Assembly (NCBI GenBank): GCA_019614645.1 | Contig: JABWDB010000015.1 | Coordinates: forward strand, 4,334,501 to 4,398,500 | Direction: 5' to 3' | DNA: 64,000 nt | From: Stratiolaelaps scimitus | Lineage: Eukaryota; Arthropoda; Arachnida; Mesostigmata; Laelapidae | Shown: piece by piece, positions 36,085 through 46,870 of the stretch | Numbering within the stretch: position 1 is the stretch's first letter | Layout of the letters: each line of letters opens with the position of its first letter | The notes under the pieces: model-generated | The model's database searches: none | What the model saw: the letters and a program-made list of their open reading frames with translations, nothing else | What the model was told of the DNA's origin: nothing | Translations under genes and position numbers: made by a program

Positions 36085-38560
36085 ATGCCTTTGCAGTCTC
36101 ATGCGTCCTACCTGCCCTTTTTCTTCCAGTACCTCTTTGGCCGTCGCTGCACCTATTTCCCACCCAATCTTCGAGTTGCACATAAATTCTACGAAATCTC
36201 TCACATTCATTCTCGCTATGATGGGCGGTTTTGTGACTCTCAGATCCCCATTTCTTCTTCAAAGAGGGACGACCTTCTAGACCGAGAGGGCTCTGGCCAG
36301 CATTCGAGCGGGACAGACAAGTGAGGTGTGCAGAGCATCGTTCCTCTCTTGCTGTTGACAATGAACACAGTTTCCCGATTGAGCGGTCACATTGAAGTCA
36401 CTGAGATCTGCTTGGAAGTTTACGTGTCCGGTTATCACCTGGGTCACAAAGAAGTCACAAAGAAGTCTGATCTCCTGGGCGACTTACCCACTTTTTAATG
36501 TCAGATATCAGCTCCCTTTTGCGCCGCAGTCACCCTTGCGCAGTGCTGTCTATTGCCACTCGTTTAGCATAGCCTTTCTTTCTGTCTCGTTTGAGCCTTC
36601 CGGACCTTACTCCCAAAGCTTACCCCTGCTATAACCAGACCCGATGGTGGCGTACCAGCTAGAACGAGTGCTGCTGGCGTGCTGACTGGTCTGTACGCCT
36701 GAATAATCCTAAGTGCCGCCTCGTGCTGCGTTATTCTCAGAGGTCCCCTGTTCTCTTTTGTTTAAACCAGACTGAGGTTCCAAATAACGCGATTGATCTC
36801 GCAACCGACATCACGAGCTTTCTGCGGTGCGCTCGCTTGGGCTTGTGAATGTTCGGAAGGATCGTGGCTATTTCGTTGGCTGCTTTCATTGACTTGGTCG
36901 AGCAATCTTGATGTGCTCATTTCCGGTGAGACCCTTATCCAGGTCTCCACCTAGATACCTTGCATGGTTCATCGCCCTGATGTTTTCGCCGGCGAATTTC
37001 AAATCTAGATGGTCAACTGGGACTTTACCAGTCAGTACAACCGCCTGACTCTTTTCTGGAGCTAGTTCGAGACCGGCGCCGACCATTCCTTCCTGTATAG
37101 AATGGAGCACCTTGTTGGCTTTTATCTCTAGCTCTACGCCCGTTTTGGGTTCTACTACTACCGCCAGATAGTCAGCGTATGCAAGGCTTTCAACTCCGAT
37201 GGGTGATCCCTGCAGGCTAAGAACATGATCGTAAGCAACGTTCCATAGCAAAGGTCCCATCATGGAGGCTTGTGGAACGTCTGCCGTTATGCTCATGCTT
37301 ACTTCTCAACTTGTAATAGCACTGTCCTTCAGATAATCTGATATAATTCCTACCAGATAGTGCGGCGCCCGTTTCCGACTGAGAGTACTCAGGATGACTT
37401 CCCACGGCAGGCTGCTCAAAGCATTTTTAACGTCAAGGAAAATCGTTACCATCAGGCGTCTGGTCTGTCGCGTGGAATTATGAAGTTCCGCCTTTGCGAC
37501 CAATTATTAGCATTTGGACGGAACTGTAGTTGCGGAAGTCGTACTGACTTGCCGAAAGCAGGCCGTGTGCTTCTACAAAGACCCTCAGCCGTTCTTTCAC
37601 CATCACCTTGAACCCCTTGGCAAGCATGTTAGTGAGGCGTATGGGCTTGTAACCCCCTCTGCCTTTTGGGATGGGGACTATCTCCGCAGTCTTCCAAGCT
37701 GCTGGAAACTTTCCACTGCGTAGCATTTTTGTGGCGACACCTGCCACAATCTCGGGGAAATTCCTAAAAAGCACCTTGGCTGCAGCTGGTAGAATTATAT
37801 CAGGACCAGGCGTCTTACCTGCTTGGATCCTTTCCGCCGCTTTTAATACTTCTGCTGTCGTGAGTGCTGGGAAGTCTTTCTCCATGTCTCTTCCCGGGCG
37901 TCGAAATTCTTCCCTCTCGAAGTCTTGATGGCGGGCAAAGAGCTTATTCAGGATGTCCAGTCTCTCCTGTTCCAAGGTATCTACTTTAGGAGCCTTCCCC
38001 AATTTTCCCCTCATTAGTCTGTACGGACGTCGCCACGGGTCATCGTCTACCTCTGCTAGAGGTAGACGATGTCTACCTCTGCTCTATATTCCTTCCAGCA
38101 TTTATTTTTACTAGTAGCGATCGCTCGCTTGAGTTCCACCGTGCAGCGCCTTAAAGAAGGTAGGATATCGTGCGTGTCGCAACCGTGCGTTCTCGCAAGC
38201 TTTAGTATTCTCCTAGGTTTCATGTATTCCTTCCTGCTCTTCTTGATTTCTTCATTCCACCAGTATTTTGGTTGCACCGGCGTCTTTCATTTTGGGTGAA
38301 TTGGCCTGTCTGAATCGTTTTTACAGGATTCAAGTGGCACCTTTTATAGCTGCTCTGGAGTTTCTGGTGTGCTGTTCGCAGTTGCGCTGAGGGTTGACCT
38401 CTTCGTCGAGCACCTTCCATTCTTTGATAACTCCTCCCATCTCTTCGCTGCAAAAAGTCAAGTCAATGTGCGATTCTTCAATTCTACCGAGCCGAAACCG
38501 CTGAAAAGTAGAAATGTTTCCCCTATTCACTACTGCCATATGTTGACTTCAAACTTCAAT
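36085..38560 (-). pseudogene. R1-like non-LTR retrotransposon ORF2, degenerate
   Basis: On the minus strand, in order: the end of the endonuclease domain (NRGNISTFQRF, HIDLTFCSEE; about 38450-38540), a linker with WWNEEIKKSRK and CWKEYRAEVD (38056-38277), and reverse-transcriptase fingers/palm with KTPGPDIILP and IRLTNMLAKGFK (37478-38014). These are followed by FLDVKNALSSLPW (37306-37503), DVPQASMMGPLLWNV and the active-site box YADYLAVVV (36886-37296). A C-terminal finger-like CVHCQQQE and a tail with MNVRDFVEFMC and GAATAKEVLEEKG end near 36085. Frameshifts separate the pieces, the second catalytic Asp is Tyr (YADY) and GVPQGS has become DVPQAS, so it is inactive. The layout (endonuclease, RT, Cys/His finger) is that of R1-clade elements. 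Its 3' end abuts the end of the left duplication unit. Confidence 0.82.
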
Positions 38561-38639
38561 TTATTCACAAATGTACAATTAGGAATTATTTCCAGGGATT
38601 TGGGGGGGGGATTCTTAGGGGACCGGGGCCGAGGCTGAC

Positions 38640-39300
38640 ATTGTCCCGAGGAAGGCGATGGCTTTGCCTCTCTGCACAACGAGGGATAGGCGTTGCAGAA
38701 GGAAAGATCCTGCACGCTTGTCCCCGGTGGCGCGGATAGCCTATGGTTGACTCCTTCGAGGAAGTTCGCGGTGAGGGATCCGTGCCCGCTCAAGTCTTCA
38801 AAAGCAAGGGGGGAAAAGAGGTGGGTGGCCTGGAGTGCGGCGTACTTCCGTAGCTTGGCCCGCTCCGCACGCGCTACCGCGTAACCGGGGTGGTTGCACG
38901 GTGATTGACATAAGAAGGTGCTATAGTGTCAACCACCGTGCCGTCCCAAACGAGGTGCTGGCCTCGGTGGAAGGGGATGAGAGTGAGGCCGACAGGGCCG
39001 GCAGTGTCGATGCCCTGCGGCTCCCTTGTGCAAGGAATGCCGGCGGAGCGGAGGGCCCTCACGAGCGTGTCATTGAGCATCGTGTGTCGCAGATGGCGAC
39101 CGGCGCTGCGCTCGCACGAGGGACCGTGGTGGCCATTCGTTACGACAGGGTCCCCGCGACGCTCGCAGCTGTGGGTCGCAACCACAGGGGCCCCGAGGCG
39201 GAGGCCGACACAGAAGCGGAGGGAGAGATCGTCGAGAGCAGTGCCAGGGATGAAGAGGGCAGCGCGTGGGGCCATGCCCCCGCACCAGGCCTGTCGACGG
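38640..39300 (-). pseudogene. Retroelement C-terminal domain relic ('tick transposon'-like)
   Basis: Minus-strand frames contain GHHGPSCERSAGRHLRHTML, then RALRSAGIPCTREPQGI and GLTLIPFHRG with VWDGTVVDTIAPSYV (38874-39275). After a frameshift come KYAALQATHLFSPLAFEDL-like residues (about 38640-38880). I recall this Cys/His plus 'RPDGLT-W-D-T' pattern from the C-terminus of retrotransposon polyproteins in ticks and cnidarians, where it looks like a nuclease-type fold. It is more GC-rich than its surroundings. The preceding reverse transcriptase is absent and the frame is broken, so only a relic remains. Confidence 0.65.
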
Positions 39301-39845
39301 CCCGGAGGCGAGCCTGATCAGCAACGTGTCGCGCTGAGGCCAGGAGGGAGTCCCGCACCTCCTTGTGGAGGAGGTTCGTTATTTGATTTTCTGACCATCA
39401 GATGTTTGACTATTCGACTTGCTTATCTTCAGATATTTTTCTGCCAGACCTTCTGATCAGCAGAGAATTCGTTATAAGGCTCTCTGCCGCCGAGGATGCT
39501 TGCGGTGGTTTGTAACGACAACCGTGATACCTGTAATAGCCCCGCAGCAAGGACAGCGGAAATGCCTACAACCTTGAGGCACTGCATCAGCGATGTTGTA
39601 TCCGGGCCCAAGAACGACTCGTGCCTTTTGCCGACAACATCTCACGGGTCTGCCGGAACAGAACGTGGCACTGGCTGACTACCTGAGCACCGTTTGATTG
39701 CACATTGCCGGCTGTCGCTGACGCCATGGCTGCTACTGCTTGTCGAGCATTTTCGTCGCGTCAGCTGGAATCAGCCCTCTTTCTCTCTGTCTCTCCCTTT
39801 CTCGAGACCGTAGTGACTGTAGCGATAGCGCCCCATGCGGCAGGG

Positions 39846-39853
39846 TATATAAG
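39846..39853 (+). promoter_or_regulatory. TATA box of vitellogenin copy 2
   Basis: TATATAAG lies 72 bp upstream of the ATG, with the same flanks and spacing as in copy 1, so both genes should be transcribed. Confidence 0.8.
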
Positions 39854-39917
39854 GGCATCTTATTGATTCAAGGGACAGGTTGGAAGGTGTGGTTGAATAA
39901 TCAACTAACCGTCCACG

Positions 39918-42900
39918 ATGAGGTTCTTCGTCCTCCCTCTTCTCCTGGCTGCGGGTACGTTACCGAAATCAGTCTGAGGTGTTTACATTCGTTTCACTGT
40001 TAAACTCATGACCGTGAATGCTTATGGAATGATCACATAAACATAACGGTCGAGGCCGGATTGTCCTATCTTGATGAGCATATTTAATGCTGTATGACTG
40101 AATGCGTGAAGAATGTTTGGCCGCATCTACTAGGACTTGAATTCAAACAAGCTTTTTCTCACATATACAAAATAACTTTTAGCGATATCCAAACGATTTG
40201 CGTTATAACCGGTCAAAGACAAAAACGCACTCTAAACATACATCAAAGAAGCCCAAGTGAACGGTCCTTGGAGATGGCCTGCCAGTGACAGGTAGCTTAT
40301 CCCGTCCGCAACACATAGAAACAGCGTATATGTATGTACTCTAGAGAAAAAATATGCTCAAAACGCCCTGTTTTTAATATGAACGTACATCTAATGTTTC
40401 CTTACGCACATCACAATTAGCCGCCAGTGCCGAGGTGTTCCACTTTGTTGGTCAGCATGGCCAAGGCTCGTCTGTCTACGGCGTCCGTGGCGCTGTGACC
40501 GTCGGCACCCACCAGCTGACCGGCGAGAAGGCTGCCCTTGAGTACAACGGTACCCTCGCTATTCAGCAGGTCCGTGAGGGCGAGTACCTTGCCAAGTTCA
40601 CCCAGTTCACAGTCGGCAAGTACGACAGGATTAACAGGAACATCAAGGATGAGACCTTCGGTGACCTCACGCCCGAGGAGCAGCGTCTGGTCAAAACCCT
40701 TCACGAGGGCGGCGACTACCAGCAGGAGATGCAGAAGCCTGTGAAGTTCTACATGAAGGGGGGTCAGGTTGTCCGCATGGAGGCTGGCAAGGAGCACCAC
40801 CAGTGGTCCCTTAACATCTTCCGTGGAGTGTTCACCCTTCTCCAGAACCAGGTTGAGAAGCCCACCAACCTCGCTGTCCCCTACCTTGAGTACAAATACG
40901 AGGATGGAATCACTGGCAACTGCAAGGTCCAGTACCAGATCTTCTCTCAGCCTCAGTACGGTGCTGACCCGGATGTCTACAATGTTACCAAGACCAAGAA
41001 CTACAAGGACTGCCTCGGCCGCCCTGTCTATCTCCACCTGAAGGATACCCAGCGCGGCTGCGGCGGTGTTTGCGACAACCACCGTCCCGAGAACTTCCTT
41101 GACCAGTACGAGGAGGAGCACACCGACTACGAGATGAAGCCCACTCCCGGCTGCCCTGTCCACCAGCAGCGCAAGGATACTCTCGTCACTGTTCAGACCG
41201 TCACCAAGTACAACGTCTCCCAGGGCTACCTTGATGAGGCTCGCTCCGAGCATATTGACATCTACCACCTGTTCGGTGGCCGGATCCAGGTTTTCACCAC
41301 TCTCTATCTTCACCATCGTGGCGTTGAGGGACCTAAGTTTGGTGGGCCCCAGAACGTCGAAACCTATGAGACCCTTCAGCAGCGCCTTCCCCGTGAGGAG
41401 GATGAGCTCGACATTCCCATCTTCGCCCTTATGAAGGAGCACACTAAGCACCAGCAGTATCCCCAGTACTTCCAGAAGCACTTCGACGCTGTCATTCACG
41501 AGCTGCGTCAGATCCAGGAGCACCAGAAGCAGGGACAGGGTGAGCAGCAGGCCTACAACACTCCCGCTTACCTCGTCGAGCTTATCCAGGCCGTTTCTGG
41601 CATGACCGAGGAAGAGCTGAAGAAAACCATGCCCGCCGTCGTTCGTCAGCAGCAACCCAAGCAGCTCGGTGAGGAGGAGCACCTTCGTCGCCAGCTCTGG
41701 ATTGAGCTTCTCGGCAAGGCTGGCTCCAAGACTGCTGTCAAGGTGGCCATTGAGTTCATCAAGAACCACACCTTCACTCCCACCGAGACTCGCCGCGTCC
41801 TTCAGGACATCGCTGCCTTCCAGTCCTACCCCGACACCGAGATGATTGAGCAGCTGCTTGGCCTCTGTCTCCAGGGACAGGGTCAGGGCCACGGACAGGG
41901 TCTCACCTCCACCGGCAAAGCGACCGCCTGTGTCGCCGCTGGCAAGGTCATTTCCAAGGGCTGCAACTCTAAGGTTTACCAGTGGGCGCAGAAGCACCAA
42001 CACGAGAGGAAGCTCGTGAATGACAAGCGTCACGTTATCGGTGGCGGGGACGAAAAGCACGGTTACGAGACCGAGCCCGAAGCTGAGGAGTACCGCCTGA
42101 CCACAGGCCACTTCCCCATCCAGCACCAGTTCCTCTGCACCCCCGAGAAGCTCCAGCAGTACGTTGAGCGTCTTACCCAATCGCTTCGCCAGGCTACTGA
42201 CTTCAAGGACATCGTTGCCTACATCAACGGTCTTGCTAAGATCGAGAAGCCCGAGGTTCTTCCCAAGCTCATCGGATACATCGAGGGCACCGCTGAGAAC
42301 CTCAAGCACGTCAAGCAAGAGGGTGAAGATGAGGAGGAAGCTGTCGAGTTTGTGCGCCGCGTCGCCATCCTTTCCCTTCGCAATGTCGCCACCAAGTACC
42401 CCAAGGAGGTCAACCCTATTGTCCGCGTCATCTACCAGAACACCACTGAGGAGGTCCAGACCCGTATTGTTGCCTTCGACATCTGGCTGAATACCCAGCC
42501 CGCCCAGTGGGAGATCGAGAAGGTCATGCAGGTGGCCAATAAGGATTCCTCCCTTGAACTTACTCACTACGTCTACACTGGCCTTAAGACCGCCATGAAG
42601 GCCGAGGAGCCCTGCTACAAGCTGCTGTAAGTTTTCGTAACTTTTTCTATAGTTTCCGTAAATATTGCCCCTTTGCAGAATTTTCCAAGAACATTCGGCT
42701 TAACTGGACATATTTTTTGATTCGCCGATTAACGAATATACAGGAGGTGGCATTGTAGTCGTGAAGATATTTTAAATTGCTAACAGCGACCTCATATATA
42801 TTTGGGAAATGATAAACAATTTGTCTTCATGTATTCAATGTCTTCTGAACAGGGCTCAGCGCATCCGTGCCGCCTGGACTCAGATCCGTCCTTTCGATTT

Positions 42901-45900
42901 TGGCACCGAGTTCTCCCACCTTCGCTCCAGGGGCTACTACAGCTGTGAGTATATCGATATGCATCTGAAAGTTTTATGGTGTGTGTACAACACTTGAGTG
43001 TTGTACACACAAATTATTACCTCACGACATTTACATACCAATTGCCGCCGCTACATTATTATTCACACTCTCTGCGCATTTGGCGAATATTGTTTGTATC
43101 GCAGTATTCTCATTATAAGCTATCTTCAAATGCATCATATTTCAGACGTTGAGAACTACGGCATCCGTGGTATCTGGAAGATGATCGGTTCCAACACCAC
43201 TCTGATTCCCAGCTATACTGAGGCGAAGTTCGAGCAGGTTCGTGGTCCCTTCATGAAGACCCTCTTCGGAGGCAAGCTCCTTGTTAAGGGTGGCAACAAG
43301 ATCTGGGAGCAGCTCGTTGGCAAGGACGGTCTTCTAGAGCGCATCTCTCATGCCGTTGGTGGCCAGACCCAGCGTGGCCAACAGCAGACCCAGCACATTT
43401 TCAAGGACATTGCTCAGGGTATGGGCATTAACAAGTACGAGGATGAGACTCCTAAGGCTGTTCTCTTCTGGAACCTCTTCGCCGGTGAGGCTGTGATCCC
43501 CATCGACCAAGGCTACTTCCACGAGCTCAGGCAGGAGCTTCTGCAGACTGTCACCAAGCTCGGCCAGCAGGGTCTTACCGGTCACTACTTCCGTGTGTTC
43601 GTGCCCACTAAGGCCTTCCACGTTGAGCCCACCACTATCGGTCTTCCGATTGTCCACTCGACCATCCATCCCATCGTCTTCTCTGTTCGCTACGAGAACC
43701 TTAAGCTCCACTACAGCAACGAGGAGGGCCGCGTGACTCCCCGCACCTTTGAGTTTTCGGGAACCGTCCACCCTACCGTTCTTTCCTTCCGTCAGGCTCG
43801 CGTCTTCGTGGCTGGAAAGGAGGGTCGCCCCACCCCCACAATGAAGATTACTGATATCAAGGAGTTCAACCTTCGTTTCGATTTCCGCCTTGGCTATGTC
43901 CAGCCTGAGCACCGCTTCCACGTCCAGGTCAAGCCTGTCTTCGAGCGTGTCTTCCACTCTGGCCACTGCACCGAGCTCAAGCTTCAGGCTAACACCATCA
44001 TCGACGAGGAGCCCCAGACCAAGGTTGTCGATTACGGCAAGTGTGTTAAGACTCTTTACGAGCCCATCCGCCGCAACCAGCAAATCGGTGGCCACTGGCT
44101 CGGAATGGTCCTTCGCCTCGCCGGTGAGTCTCACCAGCCCTGGTCCGGTCTTCCCATCTTCGGCTCCAAGGAGGCCCGTTACGAGGGTTTCTTCGCTGCC
44201 GCTTTCAACCGCCTCGCCAACAAGGGTATGAGGCACCATGCTATCACTCTTTACCTCGAGGCCGACAAGCAGCAGCCCATCAACGAGTGGTCCGCTACCA
44301 TCGATTTGGACTCCAACCTCGAGCGTCTCGCTAAGGTTGCCATCACCGAGCAGGCCCAGAAGGTCCACAACATTAAGGCTGAATACATGTCCCGCAAGCA
44401 GCCCATAAACGGTGAGCTCCAGCAGGTCATCCGCAAGATTGAGACCCTCCTCCAGAACGCCGCTGAAGAAATCGACGAGACCACCATCGAGCGCCAGATG
44501 CTCATCAAGATTGAGGGTCGCTACCAGGGTCAGCCCAAGAGCACCATCAATGTTGCCATGAAGAAGATCCACAATTTCGAAATGACTGAGCAGCAGTACG
44601 CCCTCGCCGCTGAGCACAAGGAATCTAACATGGGCTTCGAGCTCTACGGCAACGTGTCCTACCCTATGATCGGCTCTCCCTTCCGCTACGATCCTACCTA
44701 CTTCTCCGAGGATGAGCGCATGAACGGCACTCTCGTTGCTAAGTTCCACGGTATGCAACAGCAACAACAGGAGCAGGTTTACCGCGTCAGGTTCCACGCT
44801 GTCAAGTCTGAGGAGCAGAAGCAGGAATCCGAGTACGAGTGGTTCGAGGTCCGTTGCCTCGCTGAGCAGAAGGCCGGCAAGACCATGACCGACACTTGCA
44901 AGAAGGCTATCCTTAAGGACAACTCCCTCGACGCCATGAGGATGACCATCGAACTTCCTCGCAACGTCCACCCCAAAGTTAAGTCTCTCGCTTACAAGGC
45001 CCTCGACATGATCAAGTATAACTTCTACCACCATATGCAGACCAAGATCGCCGACCGCAAGCAGCGCGAGTACCAGCAACTTGTGCTCCAGAACGGCGAG
45101 CAGGAGATCCACATTTCTGCCAATGCTACTCGAGACTCCGCCTGGTCTCTCCTCTACAATGTCCGCGTCGAGATGCCCTTCGAGAACGTCACCTTCTCTG
45201 AGATCCGTCTCCCCGGAGTCCGCCCCGTCCACATGCAGCTCTCCGGCAAGCAGCAGCTCAAGCATGTCATGTTCCACGGCCAGAAGGATAACACCTGTGT
45301 TCTCGGCTACAATAGCATCCGCACCTTCGACAACGTCACCTTCGATCTCGATACCAAACGTGGCTGCGAGTACGTCCTTACCCGCGACCAATCCCAGGGC
45401 AACCCCGACTTCACTGTCACCTTCCAGGTCGTCAGGCCCGATACATTCGCTAAGAAGATCCGCGTCCAGCTGTACAACAAGGAAATCGAGTTCCAGCCTT
45501 TCACTACCACTGACCGCCACTTCCAGGTCGTCGTCGACGGCAAGCAGCTGACGTTAACCTTCGGCCAGCCCCTCGTTATCGAGTACGGTGTTGGCATTAA
45601 CAAGCGCATCACCATCGCTGCCCACGAAACGTCCAACCCCCACCACCCGCCCGTTCTCACCCTCCGCACCCACCCCAAGGATTTCGGCCTCCAATTCGAC
45701 GGTTTCGCCGTCAGGGTCTTCGTCGACGACAAGTACAAGGGCAAAACCAACGGCGTGTGCGGCAACAACGACAACAACCAGGAGCACGAGTTCATCGGAC
45801 CCAACGGCCACGAGTACACCCACTCTAACGAGTTCATCGCCGCCTACGGTATCGGCTCGACCTGCAAGGTCCCCGCTCCGAACACCCGCGAGCAGATGAT

Positions 45901-46399
45901 GGAGACACTTAAGCAGGAGGTCGAACAGATCCGTCGCCAGGAGCAGATCAAGAAGGAGAAACTCCGCCAGGAGATGCAGGACAAGTACTCCCAGGGCCAA
46001 CAGGGCGAGGAGCAATTCAGCAAGTTCTGGATGGAGCAGCGGGACGAGCAGTTCTGGGGAAGGGAGCAGGATCCCATGCACCACCAGCAGCATCAGTGGA
46101 GCCCCGAGACAGAGCAAGAAGATCGTCAGATGTTCCGGACCACTTTCTCTATGGAGAACGGCCTCGCCTGCTTCTCTTCTAAGCCCGTCGCCACCTGCAA
46201 GCCCGGATACGAGCCCCACGGAGTGCTCCGCATTGAGCGCGTCGAGTCCATCTGTCTTGAGACGAACAACGAGGCTGCCAGGCAAGCCATGCACGATGTC
46301 CGCGACGGACTCACTGTCGACATCCTCGCCCTTGAGCGCTACCAGAAGGGTCGTCTCTTCACCATGCACAACGTGCCCAGGTGCGAGCGTCACGACTAA
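39918..46399 (+). CDS. Vg: Vitellogenin (large lipid transfer/yolk protein), copy 2
   Basis: Exons 39918-39954, 40421-42626, 42853-42944 and 43146-46399 (TAA) give 1,862 residues. The structure, signal peptide, LPD_N region, von Willebrand D domain and tail are those of copy 1. The only amino-acid difference found by comparing the translations is residue 766 in exon 3, Ala (GCC) in copy 1 and Thr (ACC) here. Intron 1 is 466 bp rather than 571 bp; introns 2 and 3 keep their lengths (226 and 201 bp). Both copies have intact frames, splice sites, TATA boxes and polyadenylation signals, so neither looks like a pseudogene. Confidence 0.97.
42981..43010 (+). repeat. Perfect 14-bp inverted repeat in vitellogenin intron 3 (copy 2)
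   Basis: It is identical to 32559-32588, although nearby intron positions differ between the copies. Confidence 0.9.
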
Positions 46400-46423
46400 A
46401 TGAGATCTAAAAGTTGATAACTA

Positions 46424-46435
46424 AATAAAAATAAA
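46424..46435 (+). terminator. Polyadenylation signals of vitellogenin copy 2
   Basis: Tandem AATAAA hexamers, 25 bp after the stop, as in copy 1. Confidence 0.8.
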
Positions 46436-46503
46436 GCATGAAGCTCATTCGGTCCAGAAAAATGTGTATGCGGAAAGTTTTATTTTTGTTTGTATTACGT
46501 ATA

Positions 46504-46505
<2 letters not shown>

Positions 46506-46562
<57 letters not shown>
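46506..46562. repeat. Longest (AT)n microsatellite of the window
   Basis: About 28 uninterrupted AT units start at the right end of the vitellogenin duplication unit. Confidence 0.97.
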
Positions 46563-46565
<3 letters not shown>

Positions 46566-46574
46566 CATGGCCGC

Positions 46575-46665
46575 CTGTAGCCGCAGCCCGAGCGGTTGAG
46601 GTGGTAGACCTGGCTGAGGCACCGAACGGACCTCCGGGTGCGCGAATCTGCCCTCTCGGGCAGAT
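46575..46665 (+). mobile_element. Possible tRNA-Ser/Leu-like SINE head
   Basis: GCAGCCCGAGCGGTTGAGGT resembles the A-box and D-arm region of serine or leucine tRNAs, and GGGTGCGCGAATCTGCC is a degenerate B box about 45 bp later. No credible full cloverleaf was seen. Confidence 0.4.
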
Positions 46666-46708
46666 TATATATATTGTAACGAGATTAGTGAGACAGACGT
46701 ACCGCCAC

Positions 46709-46857
46709 TACGCCGTTCCAAACCAACTAGGGGTGGGGGGAAAACGGGTTTTAGTGAGTTTAAGAGTCTCACACTAGGTGACAAGAGGCTGTTCTGTGTT
46801 CACGCATGTGCATTACGCGTTCCCGAAACCCCCCATAAAAAAAAAAAAAAAAAAAAA
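46709..46857 (+). mobile_element. Poly-A retro-insertion (family D SINE-like) with target-site duplication
   Basis: A 149-bp segment ends in 21 A residues (46837-46857) and is flanked by perfect direct repeats GACGTACCGCCAC at 46696-46708 and 46858-46870. A diverged relative (TTTAGTG-GTTT, TCACACTAG, GAAACCCC-AT-poly(A)) lies at about 48889-48988. The duplication and clean tail are hallmarks of LINE-driven target-primed insertion and suggest a fairly young event. Confidence 0.85.
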
Positions 46858-46870
46858 GACGTACCGCCAC

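Larger units (their letters stand above)
39374..46502 (+). repeat. Right copy of the tandem vitellogenin duplication unit
   Basis: It is homologous to 28843-36080. Relative to the left copy it lacks about 15 bp near 39706 and about 100 bp in intron 1 (near 40296), and gains small insertions in a CT run and in intron 1. From exon 2 to the 3' flank the two copies are colinear with a constant offset of 10,422 bp and few substitutions. It ends where an AT microsatellite begins. Confidence 0.93.
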
